Below are positions 1 to 8,387 of a stretch of 64,000 bases of DNA, piece by piece. The first letter of the stretch is position 1; every line of letters starts with the position of its first letter. The stretch is from Roseiarcus sp963758335. Lineage in GTDB: Bacteria > Pseudomonadota > Alphaproteobacteria > Rhizobiales > Beijerinckiaceae. Both the position numbers and the translations under genes were made by a program. A model generated the notes under the pieces. The model was not told the DNA's origin, searched no databases, and saw only the letters and a list, made by a program, of their open reading frames with translations. The stretch is taken from the NCBI GenBank assembly GCA_963758335.1, contig CAVWVF010000001.1:744001-808000 (forward strand), written 5' to 3'.

Positions 1-1179
1 GCGCAGAGCGCCCGGCTTGCGCGCCAGAACCGGCACGTAATGCCAGGGATCGTAGATCGTCTCGCCACGCCCGTAACACCGCGGATGTTCCGCGACGATG
101 CGCCCGTCCTGGCGGATCACGACGCGATCGGCGTAGGCGTGGATTTCGACCGGGCGGCCAACCGCGCTGGCGCTCACCGAGTATTTATTGTTGTCGAACC
201 GCACCAGGCAGGTCTTGGACACCGAGGCCGGCAACTCATGGAATCCGTCGAAGCGGCCGCGATAGGGAATGAGCTTGGGACGCTCTTCCTCGAAGACCTC
301 CCAGATCGTCCTGTCAGGCCGTTCAGGATGGGGATGCGCCTTGGCCCAGGCGATGCTTTTGTCCATCAGCCAGGCGTTCAGCTCGTCATAGCTCTTGACT
401 CGCAAGCGCGGCGTGAAGAAGCGCTCGCGAACGAGACCCACCTGGTTCTCGACCTGACCTTTCTCCCAGCCCGACGCTGGCGTGCAGGCGACGGGCTCGA
501 CAAGATGGTGCGAGCACATCTGGAGGAAGCGGCGATTGTATTGCCGGTCCTTGCCGACGAAGATCGTCTCCACCGCCGTCTTCATGTTGTCGTAGATGCC
601 GCGCGTGCAGGCGCCCCTGAAGAACGCGAACGCCCGCTCGTGGGCGTCGAACACCATCTCCTGCGTCTCGCGCGGATAGGCGCGCGCGAGCATCATGCGG
701 CTGTGGCAAAGGCGGACGTGCGCGACCTTCACGATCGTCGTCACCCCGTCCATCACAACGATCTCGTGGCTCCAGTCGAACTGATATGCCTCGCCCGGCG
801 CGAACGTCAGCGGCACATAGGCGTTCGCCGTCTCGCCCGCGTGTTGCTTGCTCCAGGTCCGGGCGTAACGGCGAACCGCGTCGTAACCGCCCTCATAGCC
901 AAGCCCCCGCAACTCCTCGAAGACCCGAATGAGCGTCAACCGCTCGCGCGCCGGCTTTCCGTCATTCTCCAAAAGCAATAAATCAAGCCGATCGCGCCAA
1001 GGCCCGATCTTCGGCTGGGGTTGGACGTCCCGCTCATAATGGAACTCTGTCGCCTGCGATCGGATGACCTTCCGAACCACTTTGCGCGAAACACGCAAAT
1101 CGCGGCAGATCGCCTTGATCGTCATCTTTCGCGAAAAATACGCTAGACGAATTTTGGCTATCGTCTCCACAATCAGCAT
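1..1179 (-). CDS. istA: IS21 family transposase IstA, partial
   Basis: DDE transposase of an IS21 element, read from ATG at 1179 to the left edge without a stop (393 residues; the family is about 500). The N-terminus has a helix-turn-helix (MTIKAICRDLRVSRKVVRKV). The catalytic core shows the first D in QFDWSHE, the second D in GIYDNMKTAV and the E in GWEKGQVENQVG. The C-terminal region contains the conserved TIYDPWHYVPVLARKPGA stretch. A GGAGG-like sequence lies upstream within the CCTCCTGATTTC repeat. No frame damage is seen. Its partner IstB ATPase would be required for activity and is not visible. Confidence 0.93.
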   Translation of the reverse strand, partial: MLIVETIAKIRLAYFSRKMTIKAICRDLRVSRKVVRKVIRSQATEFHYERDVQPQPKIGPWRDRLDLLLLENDGKPARERLTLIRVFEELRGLGYEGGYDAVRRYARTWSKQHAGETANAYVPLTFAPGEAYQFDWSHEIVVMDGVTTIVKVAHVRLCHSRMMLARAYPRETQEMVFDAHERAFAFFRGACTRGIYDNMKTAVETIFVGKDRQYNRRFLQMCSHHLVEPVACTPASGWEKGQVENQVGLVRERFFTPRLRVKSYDELNAWLMDKSIAWAKAHPHPERPDRTIWEVFEEERPKLIPYRGRFDGFHELPASVSKTCLVRFDNNKYSVSASAVGRPVEIHAYADRVVIRQDGRIVAEHPRCYGRGETIYDPWHYVPVLARKPGALR

Positions 1180-1292
1180 CTCGAACTCGGCCTCCTAAGA
1201 AATCAGGAGGCCTGTGTGGACCCTTATCCCCGGGGTCCCGATTGGATGCCGATCACCCCGAAAACGGGGTCCTTATTCCATGCCGAATGACA
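1..1292 (-). mobile_element. IS21-family insertion sequence, partial at window edge
   Basis: This is the istA end of an IS21-type element running off the left edge. The outer end is placed at 1292 because the minus strand there starts TGTCATTCGG, a TG-start tip of the kind IS21 elements have. Between 1205 and 1280 GGACCCC/GGGTCC motifs and a CCCCG-AAAA-CGGGG hairpin recur, matching the multiple terminal repeats typical of the family. Base 1293 resumes a group II intron RT reading frame, so the element interrupts that gene. The istB gene would lie to the left, outside the window. Confidence 0.85.
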
Positions 1293-1380
1293 GCCAGCAT
1301 GATGCGCTGGACGCGCTATGGGTCGGAATCGACAGCACAAGGGTGAACTGGGTGCTGGACGCCGACATTGCGGGGTTCTT
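1293..1380 (+). pseudogene. group II intron reverse transcriptase 'E', first fragment
   Basis: Read as ALWVGIDSTRVNWVLDADIA then GFF, this is the RT segment around the first catalytic Asp of group II intron maturases (family form: VNWVLDADIRGFFD). It begins directly at the IS21 tip and ends at the left junction of the serine-recombinase element. It continues in frame at 4117, so one gene was split by two insertions. Alone it encodes about 29 residues and cannot function. Confidence 0.85.
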
Positions 1381-1386
1381 GGATGC
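1373..1386. other. attL-like junction of the serine-recombinase element
   Basis: Left crossover site with core TT at 1379-1380, flanked on the left by RT gene sequence (GGGTTC) and on the right by element sequence (GGATGCC). The core was assigned by comparison with the right junction and by restoration of the interrupted reading frame. Confidence 0.75.
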
Positions 1387-1407
1387 CGCTTCATACTGCC
1401 CCCAGGT

Positions 1408-3621
1408 TTATTGGATTCGGCTGAAGAGGGTGGGTTGGCGCTCTATCACTTTGATCCGTAATCCTCTTTTGCCGCCTTTGGTGACGTGAGCCGCTTCGAC
1501 CTCTCCGCGCTTTACACGCTGCAAGACGGTCTGGCGCGTCACGCCGAGCGCGCGGGTGGCCTCCTGCATGGTGATGAAGCCGTCGCCGGCCGCCTCGGTG
1601 AACTTCGCTTTGAGCTCATCGGTCATGCGGATGCGCCAGGGCGCCCCCGGGGTCACCTGCTCACCGGGTATAAGGCCGTCATTGAGCCAGCGATGCAGGG
1701 TCGATGGCGCGACGTTGAGCGCCGCCGCGGCCGCCGCAACAGTCATGATCTCTCCTTCGGCGACCTCCGGCTTGGGCTGGAAACACGGGATGCGCCAATG
1801 GGTACGCAAACTGGCGACCCGATTGGCCTCGAAGCGATGGCCGCGGGCCGTCGTCCGCCCCTGGCGATTGAGAATGCCGGCGATCACCGTGTCCGGATAG
1901 AGGGCCGCCAGCCGGCGCACGAGGTCCAGGGTCTCTTCATCAGTTCGAACTGTTGCGGGTCTTGAGCGAGGTAGCGGCACGTCGAGATCGGTCAACGCGC
2001 CACCCTTCCAGCGCAGAGTGAGGTGGGCCGATGACTTGTCACGGTCAACCGAGAGGATCACCTCCTCGATGAGGGCTCGCAAAAGCTCCTTGCGGTCGCG
2101 CGGTGTGGTCGTCGGCGCATCCCAGACAGTGGCGAGGTCGGCCCCGAGGGCGAGCAGGCGAACACGCTCCTCCTGGCCGAGGACGCGGGGGCGTTGCTCC
2201 AGGCGGCGGGCGAGTTCATCCTTCGCAGCCTCAAGGTCCGCCAGGCGCTGCTCCCACTCGCGCTCGAGCCCACGGGCGACGAGCCGGTTGTCCGGGTCGA
2301 CCGCCATGTAACGACGCTCGGCGCGGCTGGCTTCATAGCTCGCGCGTTCGACGCCCAGCCGCCATTGCTTGAGCGCCGCTTCGCTGTCGGCTTCGAGGCG
2401 CTCCGCGGCGGCAATGGTGGCGGCGAGCTTGGCTGGCTCTAGCGCGGCGAGGAAGGTCTTTGCGATCGCCTCGTCGATCTGCACGCCGCCCACGTTGAGA
2501 CAATAACAACCGCGGCCCTCGACAATGGTCTTACCCGCGCAATGGTATCCAGGGGTGGTGTTGCGTCCGCTGTAGTGCGTCTTCAAACGCCGACCGCAGT
2601 GGCCGCAACTGGCCAGGCCCTGCAGAAGCGCCGAGCCCTCTCTCACGGCGCCGCCCACCTTGTGCGGCCCAGGGCGGGTGTTGGCAGCGAGCCGGGCTTG
2701 GTTGGCCTCGTACGTTGGCCAATCGATGAAGCCTTCATGGTGCTCCTTGATCAGCACTTGCCACTCAGACTGGGGTAAGTGTCGCATGCGTTTTTTGCGC
2801 CGGCCAGAGACGTCGAGCGTTACCTCCCGGCGCGTCTTACCGTAGGCATATGCGCCCGCATAGACCGGGTTGCTCAACACATGGTGGATGGCGGTGTAGC
2901 TGGCCTCCACCCAGCGGATTTCGCACCGCTGATGCATCCGCAGCGGTAGGCGAAGGCCCTGCGATCGGAACCACAGCCACACACGCCGCGCCGAACCGGT
3001 CTCGGCGAATCGCGTGAAGACCGAGGCGATCGTTGTGCGCACGGCCTCATCGGGGTGGAAGCGGACTTCGCCATCGGCCTCGCCCCAGACAAAGCCGACC
3101 GGCAGGCCGCGCCGAAGCTCGCCACGCGCCGCCTTGTTGCGGATGCCGCCGTTGAGCCGGGCGCGCAGGACGTAGAGCTCCGCCTCGCTCATGGTGCCCT
3201 TCAACCCGAGCAGGAGCCGGTCGTTGAATAGCGCCGGGTGATAGACCCCATCCGCATCGCCGATCAACGTGTCGGACAGGCCGCACAGGTCGATGAGCCG
3301 ATACCAGTCGGCATTGTTGCGGGCCAATCTGGACACCTCCAGGCCCAACACCAGACCGACGTGTCCAAGGGCAACCTCGGCGGTCAGCCGCGCGAAGCCT
3401 GATCGCGCGACTGCGCCGGAGCCGGTCAGACCGAGGTCCTCGTCGATGACGACAACCCGATCGGTCGGCCACCCAAGCTCACTGGCCTTATGCGCCAAGG
3501 CGTACTGTCGATCGGTCGACTCGCGGTTGTGCTCAACCTGGGCGGAGCTGGACTGGCGCAGATAGACGACGGCCACGCGGGTAAGGTGACTGGAGGTGAT
3601 CTTCTGGATGTCACTCATCAC
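1408..3621 (-). CDS. large serine recombinase with C-terminal HTH domains
   Basis: 737-residue site-specific recombinase, presumed integrase/excisionase of the element that contains it. The resolvase domain occupies about residues 10-155, with the catalytic serine in VVYLRQSSSAQ and the LVLGLEVSRLARN block. A recombinase domain follows (about 170-290), then a zinc ribbon with CGHCGRRL and a second pair of cysteines. A coiled region rich in E, R and A spans about 400-480. Two helix-turn-helix segments lie at the C-terminus (APSTLHRWLNDGLIPGEQ and GVTRQTVLQRVKRGEV), unusual for plain resolvases. Start is GTG at 3621 or ATG at 3618; both overlap the upstream small ORF. Confidence 0.93.
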   Translation of the reverse strand: MMSDIQKITSSHLTRVAVVYLRQSSSAQVEHNRESTDRQYALAHKASELGWPTDRVVVIDEDLGLTGSGAVARSGFARLTAEVALGHVGLVLGLEVSRLARNNADWYRLIDLCGLSDTLIGDADGVYHPALFNDRLLLGLKGTMSEAELYVLRARLNGGIRNKAARGELRRGLPVGFVWGEADGEVRFHPDEAVRTTIASVFTRFAETGSARRVWLWFRSQGLRLPLRMHQRCEIRWVEASYTAIHHVLSNPVYAGAYAYGKTRREVTLDVSGRRKKRMRHLPQSEWQVLIKEHHEGFIDWPTYEANQARLAANTRPGPHKVGGAVREGSALLQGLASCGHCGRRLKTHYSGRNTTPGYHCAGKTIVEGRGCYCLNVGGVQIDEAIAKTFLAALEPAKLAATIAAAERLEADSEAALKQWRLGVERASYEASRAERRYMAVDPDNRLVARGLEREWEQRLADLEAAKDELARRLEQRPRVLGQEERVRLLALGADLATVWDAPTTTPRDRKELLRALIEEVILSVDRDKSSAHLTLRWKGGALTDLDVPLPRSRPATVRTDEETLDLVRRLAALYPDTVIAGILNRQGRTTARGHRFEANRVASLRTHWRIPCFQPKPEVAEGEIMTVAAAAAALNVAPSTLHRWLNDGLIPGEQVTPGAPWRIRMTDELKAKFTEAAGDGFITMQEATRALGVTRQTVLQRVKRGEVEAAHVTKGGKRGLRIKVIERQPTLFSRIQ

Positions 3622-3781
3622 TTGTCTCCAGCGCTGAGCTGGCCGCGAGCATCTGCGCGATGAGACGCGAGAGGATGTCCAGCGCTGCGATCTGGGCCTG
3701 CGGATCGATCTGATCCCAGGGCCCCTTCATCCGGGCCGCCAGCGCCGCGGGCCGTTCGAGAAACGCCAACTCCAACTGCAT
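3611..3781 (-). CDS. small conserved protein of the recombinase element
   Basis: 56-residue ORF beginning MQLELAFLERPAALAARM, preceded by GGAGAGGAGGGCGATC, a strong ribosome binding site. Its stop overlaps the recombinase start by 8-11 bases, so translation is probably coupled. It is acidic and helical in appearance, with no known domain recognised. Position between DUF5372 and the recombinase suggests an accessory factor such as a directionality factor; that is inference only. It is also overlapped out of frame by the tail of the DUF5372 ORF. Confidence 0.7.
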   Translation of the reverse strand: MQLELAFLERPAALAARMKGPWDQIDPQAQIAALDILSRLIAQMLAASSALETSDE

Positions 3782-4070
3782 GATCGCCCTCCTCTCCGGG
3801 GGCCGACTCGGCGAGTCGGCTGAGAAGAGCGTCGATGACGGCGCGCGCCTTGATCAAATCACCCACTGCGCAAAGGTCCTCGCCGTCCTTAACCTCTCCC
3901 GGCGCGTCGATGCCGCAGCTCCCCAACCAGTCCGTCCAGGCTGACGGAATGAGGGATCGGCTGCCGTCGGGCAGCACCACCAACAACAACGGCACGCCGC
4001 GCCGCGTCAGGCCGTTGATCACGGCGAGGCGGCGTCCTTGGAAGGGATGCCGCCTGCGGGTGATGACCAC
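3618..4070 (-). CDS. DUF5372 family protein
   Basis: The region read from a GTG at 4070 carries VVITRRRHPFQGRRLAVING and RSLIPSAWTDWL, which match the short DUF5372 family: HPF-x-G-R-R near the N-terminus, then an SLP.AWTD box. Function is unknown; from memory it travels with serine recombinases in Rhizobiales. The upstream ORF continues past the element end without another start, so 4070 is chosen as the first start inside the element. The frame stays open to 3618, overlapping the 56-residue gene, so the last 50 or so residues may not be genuine. Confidence 0.65.
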   Translation of the reverse strand: MVITRRRHPFQGRRLAVINGLTRRGVPLLLVVLPDGSRSLIPSAWTDWLGSCGIDAPGEVKDGEDLCAVGDLIKARAVIDALLSRLAESAPGEEGDHAVGVGVSRTARGAGGPDEGALGSDRSAGPDRSAGHPLASHRADARGQLSAGDK

Positions 4071-4108
4071 TGAAGTCGGAAGGTCTTGGGAATGGGTAGT
4101 CTGTGGTG

Positions 4109-4122
4109 TCTTCGTTCGATGC
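4109..4122. other. attR-like junction of the serine-recombinase element
   Basis: Right crossover site with core TT at 4115-4116; element sequence (GTCTTCG) on the left, RT gene sequence (CGATGCGG) on the right. The predicted circular joint would be GTCTTCG-TT-GGATGCC. Confidence 0.75.
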
Positions 4123-4383
4123 GGTCGACCACGCGTGGCTGATCCGCTTCGTCGAGCATCGCATAGGCGACCGGCGGGTGATCCGCCTGATCCGCAAATG
4201 GCTGAAAGCCGGGTGATGGAGGACGGGCAGGTGACGCCGTCTGGACAGGGACGCCGCAAGGCGCGGTGATCTCACCCCTGCCGGCGAACATCTACCTGCA
4301 TTACGTCTTCGATCTTTGGGCGCAACAATGGCGAAAACGCCACGCCCAAGGACAGGTCATCCTCGTGCGCTACGCTGACGACA
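4117..4383 (+). pseudogene. group II intron reverse transcriptase 'E', second fragment
   Basis: Continues the RT fragment from 1380: DAVDHAWLIRFVEHRIGDRR, then RLIRKWLKAG, a frameshift near 4213, a second frameshift near 4250, then GTPQGAVISPL and an LVRYADD motif ending at 4383. All are standard blocks of group II RTs. Group II intron A begins at the next base (GTGCG at 4384), cutting the gene inside its catalytic YADD box. No continuation of E was found after the end of intron A. Confidence 0.88.
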
Positions 4384-4937
4384 GTGCGCCACGACGGCGC
4401 GAAGAGGAGGCTCTGATGTAACGGAAGCCAACTTCAAGCAGCCTTGGTGCACAAGAGATGAGGGTTGGCCCCTCGGACTCGGATTGCAGGATCAGGGTCC
4501 AAACCACCGCAAGCTGCGCCGGCATAACGGGGTGGTGAGCGTTGCGGAAAAGGCGGGGAAAACTCGTCAGGTGTGCGCTGGTAAGACGAACGCGAGTGAA
4601 CCGTTGATGACGTGTCGAAAGCGTTGGAATGTCGCCGAAACCAGGCTCCAGTTGTTGGCCTGGGACGAAGCTCGGAGGGAGCCTGCCGACCGGCCGAGCG
4701 GCGACCGGCATGAAGACGGCGTGAGACCAGCGAGAGGCTCTTGTGCGGAACGTGGGAGCCTGGCGCCTCGATGCCAAGGGAGACCTCCAAGCGGCAGAAC
4801 CGTAAGGAGCCGAGTACCGATGCGGGGCGCAGGGACGGACGGGTTCGTAGTAGCGAAGAAGCTTGGCAATGCGGGCGGAGCGAAGGGACCCGACACTCTG
4901 GCCGAAGGCGCACGCCAACCCGAGAGGGGAGGAGCCG

Positions 4938-6191
4938 GTGTCTGAGGCGAAGCCTTATGACATTCCGAAGCAACTCGTTTGGGAAGCCTACCAGCGGGTG
5001 AAGGCGAACCGCGGTGCTGCGGGCGTGGATGGGGTGTCCCTGGCGGCATACGAACAGAACCTGAAGGGCAACCTGTACAAGGTCTGGAATCGAATGTCGT
5101 CGGGTTCGTATCATCCGCCGCCTGTGCGGCTCGTCGAGATACCGAAGGACAACGGCGGCAAGCGCCCTCTCGGCATTCCCACCGTTTCCGATCGCGTGGC
5201 GCAGGCAGTCGTGAAGATGGTGCTGGAGCCGCTGGTGGAACCTCGGTTTCACCCTGACTCCTACGGCTATCGGCCCGGCCGTTCTGCGCTTGACGCAGTC
5301 GGGGCGGCGCGGAAACGCTGCTGGGACACCGACTGGGTCATCGATCTGGACATCAAGACCTTTTTTGATTCCATTCCACATGACCTCGTCGAACGCGCCG
5401 TGGCGCACCACACGGATCTTGCCTGGGTCCGTCTGTATGTTGGACGGTGGCTGCGCGCCCCTGTCGAGCGTCCGGATGGGACTCTCATGGAGCGGACGAA
5501 GGGGACCCCGCAAGGGGGCGTCGTCAGTCCGCTGCTTGCCAATCTGTTCCTGCACTATGCGTTCGATCTGTGGATGCATCGAGAGTATCCGAGCATTCGG
5601 TTCGAACAATTCGCGGACGACGCCATCGTCCACTGCAGGAGCGAGGAGGAAGCCCGATCCGTGCTGGAAGCCATCCGGGGTCGGTTTGCAGACTGCGGCC
5701 TGGAGCTTCATCCTGAGAAGACCAGGATCGTCTACTGCAAGGACGATGACCGGCCGGGGCGGTACGAGCATGTGAAGTTCGACTTCCTCGGCTACTCCTT
5801 CCAACCTCGACGCGCGAAAAATCGGTGGGGGAAGCATTTCATCAGCTTCTTGCCGGCGATCGGCAACAAGGCCGCCAAGGCGATCCGACAAACCATTCGT
5901 GAGTGGCGAATGGCGTCCACCAGAAACAACCAGCGCCTGGAGGACTTGGCTCGCCTCACCAACCCCGTGGTGCGGGGCTGGCTGAACTACTACGGACGGT
6001 ACTATCGCTCGAAGTGTGTTCAGGTGCTCCGCCATCTCAACGAGGCTCTCGCTCGATGGGCGCGACGGAAGTTCAAGCGGTTCAAGCGACGGGAACGCGC
6101 ATCCATGCACTGGCTGGGGCGCATCGCGCGGCGGGACCCCAATCTGTTCGTCCTGTGGCAGCTCGGCGTGCGGCCGGAGGCTGGAGTGTAG
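4938..6191 (+). CDS. ltrA: group II intron reverse transcriptase/maturase (intron A)
   Basis: 417-residue multifunctional intron protein that supports splicing and target-primed reverse transcription of intron A. GTG at 4938 is chosen because it follows GGGGAGGAGCC and gives the family N-terminus VSEAKPYDIPKQLVWEAY. RT blocks are present in order: GVDG, IPKDNGGKRPLGIPTVSDR, YGYRPGRSALDAV, VIDLDIKTFFDSI, GTPQGGVVSPLLAN and the catalytic QFADDAIV. The maturase X region is NPVVRGWLNYYGRYY. No endonuclease domain is evident. The frame is intact, the only complete RT in the cluster. It stops directly before domain V. Confidence 0.95.
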   Translation: MSEAKPYDIPKQLVWEAYQRVKANRGAAGVDGVSLAAYEQNLKGNLYKVWNRMSSGSYHPPPVRLVEIPKDNGGKRPLGIPTVSDRVAQAVVKMVLEPLVEPRFHPDSYGYRPGRSALDAVGAARKRCWDTDWVIDLDIKTFFDSIPHDLVERAVAHHTDLAWVRLYVGRWLRAPVERPDGTLMERTKGTPQGGVVSPLLANLFLHYAFDLWMHREYPSIRFEQFADDAIVHCRSEEEARSVLEAIRGRFADCGLELHPEKTRIVYCKDDDRPGRYEHVKFDFLGYSFQPRRAKNRWGKHFISFLPAIGNKAAKAIRQTIREWRMASTRNNQRLEDLARLTNPVVRGWLNYYGRYYRSKCVQVLRHLNEALARWARRKFKRFKRRERASMHWLGRIARRDPNLFVLWQLGVRPEAGV

Positions 6192-6225
6192 GAGCCGGAT
6201 GAGGCGAGAGTTCTCACGTCCGGTT
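6192..6225 (+). ncRNA. group II intron domain V (intron A)
   Basis: 34-nt catalytic hairpin starting GAGCCGGATGAGGCG and ending CACGTCCGGTT, the standard length and pairing for domain V. Intron B1 begins at the very next base. Confidence 0.9.
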
Positions 6226-6942
6226 GTGTGTCCAGCGAAGGCTGGCATGTTCAGCAGGAGAAAGGCCTGCCGGGGTAAGAGTCAGAAGCCCCGTAGTTTG
6301 GATAGCAGGGTGGCGGGAAACCAAGACTCTGAAGCCTATCGACAACGTCTCCCTCGGGAAGACGACGAGTCACCGGGCCGTAACGACAGTGAACGCAAAA
6401 GTGGCCTCGAAAGTGAGTAGCCCCGAAGGCCGAGCCCCCAACTGGAGGGCGAAGGCAGCATGGGGAGCCGAAATCTGATCGATGCGGCTCCAACACTTCG
6501 GCGGGGTGGAAGCGACAGCACGGTGACAAGGACATGCCGAGCAACTGGAGAAGCCCTCCTCGTCCCGGCGCGAAATCGCCGGAGCAGGGTCGATCGTATA
6601 ACCGGCTCAACCGGGAAGTCGATCGAAGGCGAGAGGGTGACGGATGGGTTCGCAGTAGCGTTGAGGCGGGGTAACGCCCGTGGAGCGAAGGAGCCCTGCT
6701 GTTTGTAAAGTCTCCGACCACAAGGAAGGCAAGGACGAGATGATAAAGACGTCCATCGATTTGCAGGACCTGAGGCGGAGAATATACGTCAAGGCGAAGG
6801 CTGAGACGTCCTGGAAGTTCTGCGAGCTCGGAACCGACAGGGCTTCGGCTGGGCGCGGTGGAGTAGGGGATGGCTGTACCAAACTCTGAAGCTGTTCAAT
6901 GGCTACCGAGTGGTTCGACCAGCGCCGAAAGCCGCTCCGGCA
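6226..6942 (+). mobile_element. group II intron B1, 5' part, RT deleted
   Basis: Starts GTGTGTCCAGCG (GUGYG-type 5' end) immediately after domain V of intron A. Matches intron B3 (8388 onward) almost base for base through domains I-III. The RT gene begins at 6740 but after ETSWKF jumps to the C-terminal segment ending RVVRPAPKAAPAG, removing over 1 kb at a short CTG match. The copy is then broken at 6942 by the inverted-arm unit 6943-8213 and resumes at 8214. Confidence 0.82.
6740..6942 (+). pseudogene. intron B1 RT remnant
   Basis: N-terminal 24 residues of the B-type RT (MIKTSIDLQDLRRRIYVKAK...) joined to its last 45 or so residues by an internal deletion; the joint is out of frame (reading CELGTDRASA). 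No catalytic blocks remain. Confidence 0.8.
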
Positions 6943-7069
6943 GGTGAGAGCCGTTGCCGGGAAACACGGGAGGAGACCTTGGGCTCCGCGAACCTGTCCA
7001 CGAAACGACAACGGATAGCCGAACTGGCGAGGACGACGGCGGGGACATCATCACCTCCGTGCGCCACAG

Positions 7070-7996
7070 GTAGGGTCGGGGACTGGCGCGCCGGTTTAGG
7101 CCGAAGTTTGTGTTCCCTGTTGGCTCGCTCTTTCGTCTGCGAGTGTCACACCATCTCGGCCGTGCCACGTTTCCAGCCCCCGCCTCGTCGAACGCAGCAT
7201 GCGGATTTCCCGCACTGCGCTCTCCTGTTTGCTTCGCCTCAAGGATTATGGGGCCTATCCTGCCGGAGCGGCTTTCGGCGCTGGTCGAACCACTCGGTAG
7301 CCATTGAACAGCTTCAGAGTTTGGTACAGCCATCCCCTACTCCACCGCGCCCAGCCGAAGCCCTGTCGGTTCCGGGCTCGCACATGGACGTACAATCCCC
7401 GGAACTTCCAGGACGTCTCGGCCTTCGCCTTGACGTATATTCTCCGCCTCAGGTCCTGCAATTCGATGGACGCATTTGTCATCTCGTCCTTGCCTTCCTT
7501 GTGGTCGGAGACTTTACAAACAGCAGGGCTCCTTCGCTCCGCGGGCGTTACCCCGCCTCACCGCTACTACGAACCCATCCGTCACCCTCTCGCCTTCGAT
7601 CGACTTCCCGGTTGAGCCGGTTATACGATCGACCCTGCTCCGGCGATTTCGCGCCGGGACGAGGAAGGCTTCTCCAGTTGCTCGGCATGTCCTTGCCACC
7701 GTGCTGTCGCTTCCACCCCGCCGAAGTGAAGGAGCCGCATCGGTCAGATTTCGGCTCCCCATGCAGCCTTCGCCCTCCGGGTGAGGACTCGGCCTTCGGG
7801 GCTACGCACTTTCGAGGCCACTTTTGCGTTCACTGTCGTTACGGCCCGGTGACTCGTCGTCTTCCCGAGGGAGACGTTGTCGATAGGCTTCAGAGTCTTG
7901 GTTTCCCGCCACCCTGCTATCCAAACTACGGGGCTTCTGACTCTTGCCCCGGCAGGCCTTTCTCCTGCTGAACATGCCAGCCTTCGCTGGACACAC
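7070..7996 (-). mobile_element. group II intron B2, ORF-less copy
   Basis: 927-bp inverted copy of intron B with 5' end GTGTGTCCAGCG at 7996 and 3' end CGACCCTAC at 7070. The RT gene is reduced to the N-terminus through WKFRGLYVHV joined to RARNRQGFGWARW. This joint differs from that of B1, so the ORF was lost independently. Domain V (GAGCGCAGTGCGGGAAATCC...) is kept at 7222-7189. It could in principle splice with a maturase supplied in trans. Confidence 0.82.
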
Positions 7997-8028
7997 ACCC
8001 GGACGTGCAGCTTTCCCGCATCCGGTTC
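7997..8028 (-). ncRNA. domain V hairpin of intron fragment D
   Basis: Minus-strand GAACCGGATGCGGGAAAGC and GCACGTCCGGG form a domain V-like hairpin of about 32 nt with a GAAA loop. Intron B2 starts (GTGTGTCC) at 7996, directly adjacent. Confidence 0.7.
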
Positions 8029-8213
8029 TTCACGGAAGAGTTTCGCTCGCGTTGGCGTAGAGGACGCCGTCCGTGACTCGCCTGTCGAGAAGCGCACGGA
8101 GGTGATGATGTCCCCGCCGTCGTCCTCGCCAGTTCGGCTATCCGTTGTCGTTTCGTGGACAGGTTCGCGGAGCCCAAGGTCTCCTCCCGTGTTTCCCGGC
8201 AACGGCTCTATAA

Positions 8214-8387
8214 TCCTTGAGGCGAAGCAAACAGGAGAGCGCAGTGCGGGAAATCCGCATGCTGCGTTCGACGAGGCGGGGGCTGGAAACGTGGCACGGC
8301 CGAGATGGTGTGACACTCGCAGACGAAAGAGCGAGCCAACAGGGCACAAACTTCGGCCTAAACCGGCGCGCCAGTCCCCGACCCTAC
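8214..8387 (+). mobile_element. group II intron B1, 3' part
   Basis: Continuation of B1 after unit D: ATAATCCTTGAGGCG, domain V at 8237-8270, then the 3' region ending CGACCCTAC at 8387. It abuts the 5' end of B3 directly, giving a head-to-tail pair of B introns. Confidence 0.8.

Larger units (their letters stand above)
1381..4116 (-). mobile_element. 2.7-kb serine-recombinase mobile element with three genes
   Basis: A compact element whose ends can be set by reconstructing its target. Left junction is GGGTTC-TT-GGATGCC (TT at 1379-1380). Right junction is GTCTTCG-TT-CGATGCGG (TT at 4115-4116). Removing one TT copy and everything between restores GGGTTCTTCGATGCGG, which keeps the RT frame GFFDAVDH. 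A two-base core without longer target duplication is what large serine recombinases leave. Gene order on the minus strand is DUF5372 protein, 56-residue protein, recombinase, with overlapping ends. No cargo genes are seen. Confidence 0.85.
6943..8213 (-). mobile_element. unit D with about 118-bp inverted arms carrying intron B2
   Basis: Segments 6946-7063 and 8096-8213 are inverted copies (GAGCCGTTGCCGGGAAACAC at one end, its complement at the other). Between them, read on the minus strand, lie about 67 bp, a domain V hairpin (8028-7997) and the ORF-less intron B2 (7996-7070). The unit sits inside B1 near its 3' end, replacing roughly ten bases. The domain V shows that the non-B part derives from another group II intron, called D here. 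Whether the arms are transposon ends or a product of recombination is not resolved. Confidence 0.6.

Noticed and set aside
40..981. 313-residue plus-strand ORF at the left end
   Set aside because: It is antisense to istA, whose DDE motifs and codon pattern are unambiguous on the minus strand; the plus ORF has no recognisable motif.
4434..6248. 604-residue minus-strand ORF
   Set aside because: Antisense shadow of the intron A maturase gene and its domains; high GC keeps the opposite frame open.
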